From contig NC_084943.1 in NCBI RefSeq assembly GCF_958298935.1, positions 10,778,001 to 10,842,000 on the forward strand: a stretch of 64,000 bases of DNA, in the 5' to 3' direction. The stretch is from Phragmites australis (Eukaryota > Streptophyta > Magnoliopsida > Poales > Poaceae). Shown piece after piece: positions 20,985-31,791 of the stretch (its first letter is position 1; each line of letters opens with the position of its first letter). Below the pieces are notes generated by a model that saw only the letters and a list, made by a program, of their open reading frames with translations, ran no database searches and had not been told where the DNA came from. The position numbers were made by a program, and so were the translations under genes.

Positions 20985-22260
20985 TTCTTCAGTTACTCCT
21001 TTCAACAGTCTTCTTTAGCTGCGATCTTCCCTGGTACTACAAGTTCTCCACCGGCTTCTCCAGATGTCTTGCTTTCTTCAGTCCCCAGCCTGTGTCCCAA
21101 CAGATTATCCTCACGGGCTCCCCATTTTCTAGTCTGATAAGATTCTTCAGCTCCAAAAGCCACTCCATGTACCTTCTCAGCAAATCCAGCTCTTTCAACT
21201 TGTACAGCACGTCGTACCAGCACCTGAGCAATGACAAAATCGGCATCGAAAATTGATGCATTCCAATCCACTGATCTTTCTGAAAATACAAAGCATTTAT
21301 AGTTTTGCACAATCCTCACATTGCAGCAGGAGTTAAAACAAGATTTCGAAGTAGAGAATGTTTTATCACTAGGCTAATAACAACATGCAACTTCCTCACG
21401 GTTTCCCCCCACTTAGTCTGCCTACCGGCTGAGATATAACATGCCACATTTGCTGGGAAACGACACTCTCAAAAAACAAATGATGAACCAACTCAAATTC
21501 AGAGCAAAAAAGACATGTTTTATCAGGGACATTCTGTCTTTTTCTGCAAATTATCCCTAGTCAAAATCTTGTTCTTAGATAACAACCATAGGAATATGTG
21601 AACTCTGGGTGGAACTTTTATCTTCCACACAGAATGTAAATATACAGGCATGACTCCACGATTATTGACCAACTTATACAATGTCTGAGTACTACACAAT
21701 CCTAAAGATGTGAATTTAGACACCAGACTATCCTCTTCTGCAGAAATTAAAGTCGTTTGTGAAATCTGGCATACCTCATGCCATATTTGCATTAATCTAG
21801 GACTAACACTTCTAGAAAAATTACGGTTTAACTCAGAACCATCCCAAAGATCAGCAGTTGTGGTCATTTTTTAATCAACACTTCTGTACAGTTCCCAGAA
21901 ATTTTCTAAACTAGTATCTCCTAACCACCTGTCTTCCAAAAATTTATTTTACAACCATTACTCACCTGCGATCTGTATACTACCCTAGCAGCCTTACTTA
22001 CCTACATGACCCCTTTCCAGAATGGTTATGCTTCAGTGACAGGACAGTCAAAAAAATGTTTGGAGAACATGTATTGTATTTGTGATCTATGAATTTCCTT
22101 CACATCTTATCCTGGTCCAGAATAATTTTTTCCATGAGCTACATAAACAAATATTTAAATATCTCAGATTAGGTACATCTAAACCCACAAAATCTTTTTT
22201 TCATGCAAATACTAGCTCAATTGCTAAATGGTAAGAGTGATGACTTTCAATGTCATTCCA
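20985..22260 (-). pseudogene. L1-like LINE ORF2 C-terminal relic (thumb and zf-RVT domain)
   Basis: Reading the minus strand from about 22240: IFKYLFM and similar match the post-RT region in broken frames, then SNGCKINFWKTGG and GDTSLENFWELYRSVD, typical of the segment before zf-RVT. The open block 21867-21523 has TLYKLVNNRGVMPVYLHSVW and KIKVPPRVHIFLWLLSKNKI, with the Cys-containing part K-T-C-L-F-C following in another frame (about 21520). That is the RT-associated zinc-binding domain. The terminal piece (21312-21037) has LLRRYMEWLLELKNLIRLEN. The endonuclease and RT core are absent, so this is a 5'-truncated or fragmented copy. It may belong to the same family as the LINE at 1353-6990, which lacks exactly this part. 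Confidence 0.75.
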
Positions 22261-23360
22261 AACACGATTATACATTTGTGACTTGTTGGCTTTGATGATC
22301 ACTTGCAGAACTTTATAAAGGACATAGATACAAATGAATAGCTGTGATAGGAAATGTAAGTCGTTTTAGGATTCCTCTCGGTCAAACTATTTTTTAGCTT
22401 TGGCCATCAATACATAAAGAATTATGTAGATTGACAAGTAAGATTGGTGTTAGTAGATTCATCATGAAAAATGCTTTTTATGACACATAATCATTTTTAT
22501 GTAAAATATTATATTTTTTATAGACATTGCCAATCAATATGTCATCTTGTTGGCCATATCAATGTCCTAAACGACTTAACCCTCCATCTTGCTACCCTCT
22601 TCATATTTTATCTACTATGGGTTGTATATCCTCTTTCCTCAATTTTAGCATTGCAAGAGAATTCCTAAATAATCAGTCGACAACTAAAAGCATGAGCAAC
22701 AGTATGAATTTCTTCCTTAGACAAATTTAAACGAATCATTTCACTTTATTGAGATTAGTTTTCAAAACAAGACAGCACAAAACTAAGATTATGCATGTAT
22801 TCTACATCATATTGACGTAAACAAAATAGAAAATTCTATTGTACTCCCCTCAAGTATGTGAGAGTATCTTTTGGTTTACTTAACCTCTGGATTTCCAATA
22901 CCTGATTAATTTATCCCCTAGACCGGATTTCCTTAGCAGTTTTGATGATGTGGACAAGACTTATTCTTCCACGTCAACCTTGTGTCCTCCCCTATGTTCT
23001 GTCCTCTCTACCGAAGCTTTCTTCCCCCATGTTCTCTCCTCTACATCGAAGCTCACCTTTCTACCTCATGTGGCCATCTACCTGATCCTTCTTCAGCCCA
23101 TACGTGCCCCACTGTCGCAGCCGACTACGAGGCCTCCTCGGAGAGGGAAGGTAAGGCCTCCGTCCATAGGGGCTTCCGCTGAATCAAGGACGGGTGCTCT
23201 GAGCTCATCCATTGCTTGCGCGTATCAAGCCGAGCATCATTGGACAGGTAGAACATCCTATGGGTGCTTTGGCACGGGTATTGGTGACCAAGCTCGCGGC
23301 CACCGTGCATCGCGGTCCGACGCTCGCTGCAGCAGCTATGAGCGGTGGCGTGTACGCGAC
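22261..23360. other. Unassigned stretch: AT-rich, then GC-rich, with a dispersed-repeat-like segment
   Basis: 22261-22830 is AT-rich without recognisable coding. About 22845-22985 resembles a dispersed grass repeat by wording (CTCAAGTATGTGAGAG, then AGCAGTTTTGATGATGTGG), but I cannot name it. 22950-23360 is C-rich and has an open frame (22950-23366) without any known domain, cut by the Copia LTR. No gene can be supported. Confidence 0.35.
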
Positions 23361-24116
23361 TATTAGAATTATTGGGGCTGGACCATATAATAATTCCTAA
23401 TAAATCTCAAAGGTCCATATTGTGGAGAGGTGGCCCATGTTGAGGCCCACCTTCTATTAGTACCATATTGCTAATGGAGGTGGAGGTGGGGGGTTTTCCC
23501 CCTATATATATGCAAGGATCCCACCTCTTTAGAAACACAGAAACATAGACTGCTAATTGAGAGTAGCCCTAAAATTGGGAACGCTCTCATTATGTGAGTT
23601 TATATAAGAGTTACGGTTTTGTCCTCTTTCTCTTTCTGTTGTGTTGCTGCTGTAGTCTACTCCATCCCGGTGTCGACGTGCATTGGCAACTGGGAGAGCA
23701 GGTCTTCGAAACCCTCGCTCTTGAGATCTTGCACTGGGAGAGGGCGAATAAGGTTTTTGGGAAGCGCTCCGTGCGACTGCTCAAGTTCTTCACCATGGCT
23801 CGTCTTCCTGATCGCTTGGGCGTTACCCGCTGTCATCGTCAACAAATTTGGCTCATCGTTAGCAGGATTGATCATGCCATCAACACGGTGCAACCAGTAT
23901 CTTCAGCAACCTCCACAGCGCAGGATGAGTACATAAAGATCATGTTACTCGTATTTTATTTCTTGCGATTTCAAATTTTGAGTATAGTAGATCTAGTCAT
24001 TTGTTGTGTTTTTGTACACATATCTAGATTATGCTCTGGTAATATGATTATATCAATTTCTGCTCATGAATTATTTATGGATTAAATTAAACATAAAAGT
24101 GCCTTATATTCCAACA
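23361..24116 (+). repeat. 5' LTR of second Copia element (756 bp)
   Basis: Begins TATTAGAATTATTGGGGC, ends TATATTCCAACA. A likely TATA box is in CCCCCTATATATATGCAAGG (about 23497-23516). Matches 28772-29522 along its length. Confidence 0.92.
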
Positions 24117-24152
24117 ATCCAAAAACCTTATACTAGGCACTTAGGTTTATCA

Positions 24153-24927
24153 ATGGCTGGTTTTGTCGATGCACTGAGGCCAAATAAATTTTCTGGTATG
24201 CACTTTAAGAGATGGCAAGTCAAGGTCACTCTGTGGTTGACGGCTATGAATGTCTACTGGGTTGTTAAGGGCAAGCCAGAAGGAACCCTTACCGCTGAGC
24301 AGGAAAAGGCGTTCACGGATGCCAATACACTCTTTGTAGGATGCATTTTTAGCATTCTTGGTGACCGTCATGAACATACAAAGCACGAAGGAGCTGTGGG
24401 ATACACTGAATGCTAAATTCGGTGCATCAGATGCAGGAATTGAACTGTATATTATGGAGCAGTATCATGACTACAAGATGTTTGAAAATCGCTTTGTAGT
24501 CGAGCAGGCTCATGAGGTTCAGTGCATCATGGAGGAACTCGAACTCCTCAAGATCAATGTACCCGACAAGTTTGTGGCTGGAGGCATCGTTACCAAGTTA
24601 CCTCCTTCGTGGAGAAACTTTGCCACTATTCTAAAGCACAAGAGACAAGAGATTAATGTTGAGAGTTTGATCACGTCTCTTGATGTTGAGGAGAAAGCTC
24701 GAGCTAAGGGTGTGAGTCTAAAAGGAGGGGAGGGACAGACTAGCTCCAATATGGTGCAAAAGCCCTTCCACAACAAGAACAAAGGGAAATATAATAAGCC
24801 AAATAAAACTATCACCTTCAAGAAGAAGATGAACACAACAAAACTATCTTGCTTTGTGTGCGGTGAGATTGGACATTTCGCCAAGGATTATCCAGACTGC
24901 AAGGGAAGAAAGACTCCACAAAAGTAG
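24153..24927 (+). pseudogene. Copia gag (one frameshift, damaged zinc knuckle)
   Basis: The start at 24153 gives MAGFVDALRPNKFSGMHFKR with WQVKVTLWLTAMNVYWVV, then EQEKAFTDANTLFVGCIFS. A frameshift near 24360-24400 moves to the frame with STKELWDTLNAKFGASDAGI, AHEVQCIMEELELLKINVPD and LPPSWRNFATILKHKRQEIN, typical UBN2-type gag. The C-terminal zinc knuckle reads CFVCGEIGHFAKDY, so the last zinc-ligand Cys of C-x2-C-x4-H-x4-C is Tyr. Gag would package element RNA; both the frameshift and the lost ligand argue that it cannot. Confidence 0.9.
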
Positions 24928-25020
24928 AACTTAAAGACTGCTAATGTGGTGACCATTAGCGAAGCTGGAAACGTAGTTGCAGGGTATGAAAATTTACCCT
25001 CAGTGTTTTCAGTATTTTAG

Positions 25021-26640
25021 TCTACTAATTGGTGGATTGATACAAGGGCCAATGTTCATGTATGTGCTGATATCTTAATGTTCTCATCTTATCAAGTCGT
25101 CTATGATTCTTCCGTCCTAATGGGGAATGAGTCATATGCTTTTGTTCGTGGTATTGGCACGGTAGATCTGAAGTTTACTTCGGGAAAGATCGTGCAGCTA
25201 AAGAACGTGCAGCATGTCCCTACAATGAACAAGAATCTAGTTAGTAGCTCTCTTCTTTGTAGAGACGGGTTTAAGGTGGTGCTAGGGTCTAATAAAGTAG
25301 TAGTGTCAAAGCATGGACAATTTATTGGTAAAGGCTATGAGTGCGGAGGCATGTTCTATTTTTCCCTTTCTGATTTCAGCAATAAGTCTGTGAACCATAT
25401 TTGTGGCAATACTAATGATAATGCTAGTGTTTGGCATTCACGGTTATGTCATTTGAATTTTGGTTATATGACTCGACTTTCCAGCATGAGTTTAATTCCA
25501 AATTTTTTCATGGTCAAAGGTTCTAAGTGTCATAGTTGTGTGCAATCAAAACAACTTCGTGAGCCCCACAGGGCAGCCGAGAAGAGAATTTTGGTACCTC
25601 TAGAACATATACATTCAGATCTGTGTGAAATGAATGGTGTGTTGACGAAGGGTGGAAAAAGATATTTCATGACTTTGATTGATGATGCGACTAGATGTTG
25701 CTATGTTTATTTGTTGAAAATGAAAGATGAGGCTTTAGATCACTTTAAAATCTATAAGGCAGAAATTGAGAATCAACTAGAGAGAAAGATCAGAAAAAAT
25801 TAGGTCGGATCGTGGTGGAGAGTATTTCTCTAGTGATTTGGATTTATTTTATGAGAAATATGGGATTATTCATGAGAGGACACCTCCCTATTCACCCCAA
25901 TCAAACGGGGTTGCCAAAAGAAAAAACTGCATATTGACTAACTTGGTTATGCCATGTTAGACACTACGGGATTATCTAAGGCATGGTGGGGGGAGACCCT
26001 GTTGACTTCATGTCATGTCCTAAATAGAGTTCCCCTCAAGGATAAGGAGAAAACCCCATATGAAAAATGGAAAGGGAGAAAGCCATCACGTTCTTATTTG
26101 CGCACATGGGGTGGGGGGAGACCCTGTTGACTTCATGCCATGTCCTGAATAGAGTTCCCCTCAAGGATAAGGAGAAAACCCCATATGAAAAATGGAAAGG
26201 GAGAAGGCCATCACATTCTTATTTGCGCACATGGGGATGCTTGGCGAAAGACAATGTACCAATAACTAAAAAACGCAAGCTCAGACCTAAAACAGTGGAT
26301 TGTGTCTTTCTAGGATATGCTCATCGGAGCATTGCTTATAGGTTTTTAGTAGTTAAATCTGAGGTACCTGACGTGCATGTCGATACAATGATGGAATCTC
26401 ATGATGCAACGTTTTTTGAGCTCATATTTCCTATGAAAGATTTACATAGCATGTCTAGACTATCTTCTGAGATAATCTCCGAACCTACTCCATCTCTTGA
26501 GATTATTGAACAAGTACATGAGCAAGATCCTGAGAAGGATGAGAGTGAAGCTCCTAGGAGGAGTAAGAGACAAATGATTGCAAAGTCTTTTGGTGATGAT
26601 TTCATTGTGTACCTTGTAGATGACACTCCCAAGTCTATTC
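25021..26640 (+). pseudogene. Copia protease-integrase region with a 125-bp tandem duplication
   Basis: The protease site is WWIDTRANVHVC: the catalytic D-T-G is changed to D-T-R. Integrase motifs follow: VWHSRLCHLNFGYMTRL and CHSCVQSKQLREPH (zinc-binding end), LEHIHSDLCEMNGVLTKGG, YFMTLIDDATRCCYVYLLK. After a frameshift near 25795 come RSDRGGEYFS and SPQSNGVAKRKN. At 25985-26234 a 125-bp block covering SCHVLNRVPLKDKEKTPYEK is repeated head to tail. Because 125 is not a multiple of three, the duplication itself breaks the frame. The linker with APRRSKRQMIAKSFGDDFIV leads towards RT. Confidence 0.9.
25985..26234 (+). repeat. 125-bp tandem duplication in integrase region
   Basis: Units 25985-26109 and 26110-26234 start GGTGGGGGGAGACCCTGTTG. 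They differ at only a few bases (for example CATGTCATGTC against CATGCCATGTC). Confidence 0.95.
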
Positions 26641-28191
26641 AGAAGCGTTTGCATCTCCAGATGCAAACTACTGGAAGGAGGCTGTACGGAGCTTGGCTTG
26701 TGGCCAAGGGTTATACCCAAAAGAAAGGTGAAGACTTCTTTGACACTTATTCACCTGTTGCAAAATTGACTACTATCCGAGTGCTACTTTCCTTGGCTGC
26801 CTCACATGGTCTCATCGTTCATCAGATGGATGTTAAGACAGCTTAGGCCCGACGGTACTATTGAAAAGTACAAGGCTCGGCTTGTGGCCAAGGGTTATAC
26901 CCAAAAGAAAGGTGAAGACTTCTTTGAAAATTATTCACCTGTTGCAAAATTGACTACTATCCGAGTGCTACTTTCCTTGGCTGCCTCATATAGTCTCATC
27001 GTTCATTAGATGGACGTTAAGACAGCTTTCCTTAATGGAGAGTTGGACGAGGAAATTTATATGGAACAGCTTGATGGGTTTGTAGTAAAAGGTCAAGGAG
27101 GTATGGTGTATAAGTTGTTGAAATCCTTGTATGGCCTTAAACAAGCTCCTAAACAATGGCATGAGAAGTTCGACAGAACTTTAACATCTACAGGCTTTTC
27201 GGTCAATGAGGCAGATAAAGGTGTGTACTATCGCCATGGTGGGGGTGAGGGAATTTTATTATGCTTGTATATTGATGACATACTGATATTTGGGATAAAC
27301 CTTGATGTGGTTAATAAGGTCAAGTCTTTCTTATCTCAAAGCTTTGATATGAAAAATCTGGGTGAGGCTGATGTAATCTTAAACATCAAGTTAATCAAAG
27401 GAGAGAATGTGATTACTCTTACACAATCTCATTATGTTAAGAAGGTATTGAGCCGCTTTGGCTATCAGGACAGCAAGCCTTCTCCAACACCTTATGATCC
27501 TAGTGTGATACTTCGAAATAATAAGAAAAGTGGTAGGGACCAACTGAGATATTCTTAAAATATTGGATCACTCATGTACCTAGTTGGTGGTACAAGGCCT
27601 GTCATCTCATTTGTTTTGAGCAAATTGAGTCGCTTTACTTCTAACCTGGGTGATGAACATTGGTGTGCGCTTGAACGAGTCATGCGCTATTTGCTTGGTA
27701 CTATGAGTTATGGTCTTCACTATTCCGGATACTCATCGGTACTAGAGGGTTATAGTGATTCAAACTGGATATCTGATGCTGATGAGATTTATGCCACAAG
27801 TGGATATGTATTCACTCAATGTGGTGCTGCTGTATCATGGAGGCCTTGCAAATAGACCATCTTGACGAGGTCAACTATGGAAGCAGAACTCACTGCATTA
27901 GACACAGCCACTATTGAGGCAGAATAGCTGCGTGAGTTCTTGATGGACTTACCTATGGTTGAGAAACCGATACCGGCTATACTTATGAACTGTGATAATC
28001 AGACGGTTATTATCAAAGTAAACAGTTCTAAGGATAATAACAAGTCCTCAAGGCATGTAAAAAGACGATTGAAGTCTGTTAGGAAATTGAGAAACTCCGG
28101 AGTGATAACCTTGAATTATATCCAAACGGCTAAGAACCTGGCAGATCCCTTTACAAAGGGACTATCACGGAGTGTGATAGATATGCATTGA
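26641..28191 (+). pseudogene. Copia reverse transcriptase-RNase H region with a 184-bp tandem duplication
   Basis: The RT start is damaged: after [20 protein letters not shown] the sequence [20 protein letters not shown] and VHQMDVKTA is followed by a stop and then a repeat of the same block in a second copy. In the second copy [20 protein letters not shown] leads, after a stop at 27007, to MDVKTAFLNGELDEEIYMEQ, LLKSLYGLKQAPKQWHEKFD and the catalytic box LCLYIDDILIFG. RNase H follows: YSDSNWISDADEIYATSGYV, MEAELTALDTATIEAE, LMNCDNQTVIIKVNSS and NLADPFTKGLSRSVID. Several stops (27556, 27854, 27925) interrupt it. Confidence 0.9.
26695..27028 (+). repeat. 184-bp-spaced tandem duplication in reverse transcriptase region
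   Basis: GGCTTGTGGCCAAGGGTTAT begins at 26695 and 26879, and GTTAAGACAGCTT at 26832 and 27016. Both pairs are exactly 184 bp apart. Copies differ at a few bases. Confidence 0.95.
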
Positions 28192-28771
28192 AGGAGATGG
28201 GTATGAGACCCACGTGAGTTATACCTTAGTGGTAACCCAACCTATGTGATCGGAGATCCTGTGAATTAGGACCTGGGAAGAACAAGCTATTGGTCTAACT
28301 AGAGGAGAGTACCTTTGTTGTTTGACCCACTTGAGTGAAGATGCAATACTCTTAGATATCTGTAAGGTAGGTTAGCTAATGCCTTAATGTGTTATGTTGG
28401 CTTTAAGTAGCAAAGATGCTGAGCTACAGGGCATTCTTGAAAAAACACACCTATATGAGCTGACTGTTTGTTGCAGTCTATGAGATTTGGGTGATCTCTA
28501 GTAAACTCATGAAGAGACCATGAAGTAGGACTTATATGCTCCACCCGCGGGGTAGTCTACTGGCATCCAAGTATTAGTTATGACTTTAAGTGAAACTTGT
28601 TTACACAAAACTTGCAATTCAAGGCATAGTCCATTGTTCAAGTTGTGAATGAGTGTAGCTTGATGTTCTAGTTGGATGTTCAACTTAACAGTCTCCCCTG
28701 AAACACTGGTATACCAAACAACAGTGGGAAACTGATAATTCTCTATAGGACTTTGAGATCTAGTGGGGGAT
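28192..28771 (+). other. Untranslated 3' part of the Copia internal region, ending in a purine tract
   Basis: No coding is visible after the RNase H end. The stretch finishes with GATCTAGTGGGGGAT just before the LTR, the expected plus-strand priming site. Confidence 0.7.
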
Positions 28772-29522
28772 TGTTAGAATTATTGGGGCCAGCCCATGTA
28801 ATAATTCATAATAAATCTCAAATGCCCATATTGTGAAGAGGTGGTCCATGTTGAGGCCCACCCTCTATTAGTACCATATTGCTAATAGAGGTGGAGGTGG
28901 GGGTTTTCCCCTATATATATGCAAGGACCCCCACCTCTTTGGAAACACAAAAATATAGACTGCTAATTGAGAGTAGTCCTAAAATTAGGAACACTCTCAT
29001 TATGTGAGTCTATATAAGAGTTAGGGTTTTTTTTTATTATTTCTCTTTATGTTGTGTTGCCGCTGTAGTCTACTCCATCTCGGCGTCGGTGTGCACCGGC
29101 AATCGGGAGAGCAGGTCTCTGAAACCCTTGCTCTTGAGATCTTGCACTGGGAGAGGACGAATAAGGTTTTTGGGAAGCGCTTCGTGTGACTGCTTAAGTT
29201 CTTCACCACGGCTCGTCTTCCTGGTCCCTGCCCGCTGTCATCGTCAATAATTTCGGCGCATCGTCAGCAGGATCGATCGTGCCATCAACACGGTGTAACC
29301 AGCATCTTCAGCAACCTCCACAGCGCAGCACGAATACGTAAAAATCATGTTTCTCGTATTTTATTTCCTGCGATTTTGAATTTCGAGTATAGTAGATCTA
29401 CCTCATTTGTTGTGTTTTCGTACACATGTTTAGATTATGTTATGGTAATATGATCATATCAGTTTCTACTCATGAATTATTTATGGATTAAATTAAACAT
29501 AAAAGTGCCTTATATTCCAACA
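28772..29522 (+). repeat. 3' LTR of second Copia element (751 bp)
   Basis: Begins TGTTAGAATTATTGGGGCC, ends TATATTCCAACA. Carries the same TATA region (CCCCTATATATATGCAAGG). Confidence 0.92.
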
Positions 29523-30789
29523 ACGGTATTGCAGAATGTGGAGACAGTCGGGAGGGTGGCGCGCAACGCCTGGAGGTGGCAGCTAGGAGCATCAATGGGT
29601 GCCCGCCCAATTCTGACTGTCATGCATGGTATATTCTGCTCACCACCACTTCATTAGCATCCACCACAAACATGGGGCATAACCGCATCAGCAGCACCGT
29701 CCATCACAAAGTGCTTGGGTTGTGCATGCTACAGAGCAGTGTGGTCATGGTTTCCACCAATGAATACCTCCCTGGCTCCCTCCCTGTCGTTGGACTGCCC
29801 CATGTTTGCCACTAATGAGGAGCAGTCCTGCACCTTGCTGCCCTCGCTAAACCTTGCCTCCAAGGCTCCAAGAGCGTTGTTGCCGACCGCGCAGGACAAA
29901 GTATGCCACTAACCTAATTCCATCTAGGAGTCTTGGACTCGCCTCTCTAATTGCCGCAACGGTTTGCACCCGCCAGCACTTGCTACCATGGACGCCACCA
30001 CCATCGCTCGCCAGCACACCCACCGGCGCTCACCGTTCCAAGTGCCACAAGGTGTCACCACTTAGTTTGTTGCCTTCAAGGAGTTCAATAAAATGCCAAA
30101 GAAGAATACATAACTGGAGGTGCTATTGAAGGCCAACATAACAAAACCTAGTGACGCGGATTGCCAACACAGGGAACCTTCTTCAAAACCAGCCGGGAGG
30201 TGGGGGTGTTTGGTTAAGTAATAAGGTATGAGAAGTTTGGGGTTAAGGGTAGCAACGGGTCAGGTGGGGGTTTGAGTGAAGTAAAAACGTACTCGATTCG
30301 AAACCTAATACTTGACTCAAACTCGAAAATTGAAACAGGTGCAAATCCACCCCACTCCTAGCCCCGGCAGGAACCTGAGACCTGACGGGGACCTGAAACG
30401 CGATGGCAAAAATCTCATATCTGAGAGAGACTCGCCGTGCCGGCGCCCTCCCTTGACACGCAGAGGCACCCACCCTCGCTATGCAAAGGCGCCTGTGTCG
30501 TCGCACCTTCCCTAGCCATGTCAGTGCCCACCCTCGCCGTTGCAAAGGCACCACATGAGGGGGAGCAATGGAGGGGCGCCGCCGCTATGCCTGTAGGTGG
30601 GTGATTAGGTATGTGGCTGGTTGTGTGCGCACTATGGGAATGGGCTAAAAGAAGACTATGGGAGTGGGCCATAATAGGAAATTGGTAATAGGCCGTAGTG
30701 GAAATTTTGGTCTCGTGGGTGCAAAAAACAACCTAGACCTGAATCCGACTTGGACCGGGGCCTAGACCCGATGGCTTCGTGGGACAGTT
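29523..30789. other. Unassigned GC-rich stretch, no supported gene
   Basis: Short open frames on both strands carry no recognised motif. About 30240-30770 has repeated phrases of the GGACCTGA/GACCCGA type, as in some non-autonomous DNA-transposon relics, but no terminal inverted repeats could be identified. The stretch ends where Ty3 integrase sequence begins on the minus strand. Confidence 0.35.
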
Positions 30790-30799
30790 TCTATACCCA

Positions 30800-31791
30800 A
30801 AAGGGCCAACATAATGGGGCGCTAACTTTCCCTTTATCTGGAACGTTGTGTTCCTCTGAGAGGAGAGACCTTAAGATAGACAAAATCTCCAATTTTGAAC
30901 TCCAACTCATGCCGATGATGATTGACATAGCTCTTCTGATGAGCTAAGCTATGAGTAGATGCTGGCAAATGGTTAGGATGTGTTCTTCTATCTCTTGACC
31001 AAATTTGGGTCTAGAAAAGCTCTTTCACTGGATTCAGACCAATTTAACGGTGTTCGACATCTTTGGCCTTAGAGATCTTCGAATGTTGATATTTTAATGC
31101 TCGACTGATAACTGTTATTGTAGGAGAATTATGCAAATGGTCAATAAATCTCCCACTTCTTCCCATATGTGAGAACACAAGACCGCAACATGTTCTCCAG
31201 GACTTGATTCACCCTCTTTATTTGACCGTTAGTTTGAGGAAGATATGCAGTGCTATAGAAGAGCTCGGTTCCCATGGCTTCATGAAAGCTCTTCCAGAAA
31301 TGAGAAGTGAACTGGATGCCTCGATCAGAAATAATCTTCCTCAGGATTCCATGAAGATAGATAATTTTGGTGAGGTATATCTCTGCATGTTGCTTGACTA
31401 AGTATGTGGTCTTGACAAGAAGGAAATGAGCTGACTTGGTCAGCCGATCCACGATGACCCAAATTGAGTCATACCCATGAGATGTCTTAGGCAATCCAGT
31501 AATGAAGTCCATACCGATCTCCTCCCACTTCTAGGAGGGAATAGATAATGGTTGGAGTGTACCGGTTGGTTTGAGGTGTTCGACCTTCACTCTCCGACAA
31601 AAATCGCATTCAACAATATATCGAGCGATTTCACACTTCATCCGAGTCCACCAGAATCTAGACTTGAGGTTTTGGTATATTTTAGTACTCTCTAGGTGAA
31701 TGGATAACAATGAATCATGAGCTTCATCCAGAGTCTTCTTCCTTAGCTCTGGAACTTTAGGGACCGCTAGCCTCTGGACCACAAGACACAT
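30800..31791 (-). pseudogene. Ty3 integrase (truncated)
   Basis: The zinc-binding end shows EAHDSLLSIHLESTKIYQNL, FWWTRMKCEIARYIVECDFC and RRVKVEH. A stop at 31531 is followed by the core: MDFITGLPKTSHGYDSIWVI, RGIQFTSHFWKSFHEAMGTE and STAYLPQTNGQIKRVNQVLE. D and E positions of the D-D-E triad fall in these motifs; the usual D-R-G in SDRGIQFTS is kept. Further fragments (QKSYVNHHRHELEFKIGDFV, YLKVSPLRGTQRS) reach about 30810, where similarity stops inside the GPF segment. Integrase would insert element DNA into the chromosome. Here it lacks its C-terminal end. Confidence 0.88.

Larger units (their letters stand above)
23361..29522 (+). mobile_element. Copia LTR retrotransposon with two ~750-bp LTRs and internal duplications
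   Basis: LTRs at 23361-24116 and 28772-29522 bound gag, PR, INT, RT and RNase H in Copia order on the + strand. A purine tract (TGGGGGA, about 28764-28770) precedes the 3' LTR. The LTRs differ at about 11 of the first 100 positions by eye, so the copy is old. The 5' LTR starts TA rather than TG. Expected 5-bp target duplicates do not match (GCGAC on the left, ACGGT on the right). Two internal tandem duplications disrupt integrase and RT. Confidence 0.92.

Noticed and set aside
22950..23366. 138-codon frame upstream of the second Copia element
   Set aside because: Low-complexity composition, no domain, cut by an LTR, overlapping frames equally open.
30240..30770. Non-autonomous hAT- or Mutator-type element
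   Set aside because: Suggestive repeated phrases only; no terminal inverted repeats or target duplication could be located.
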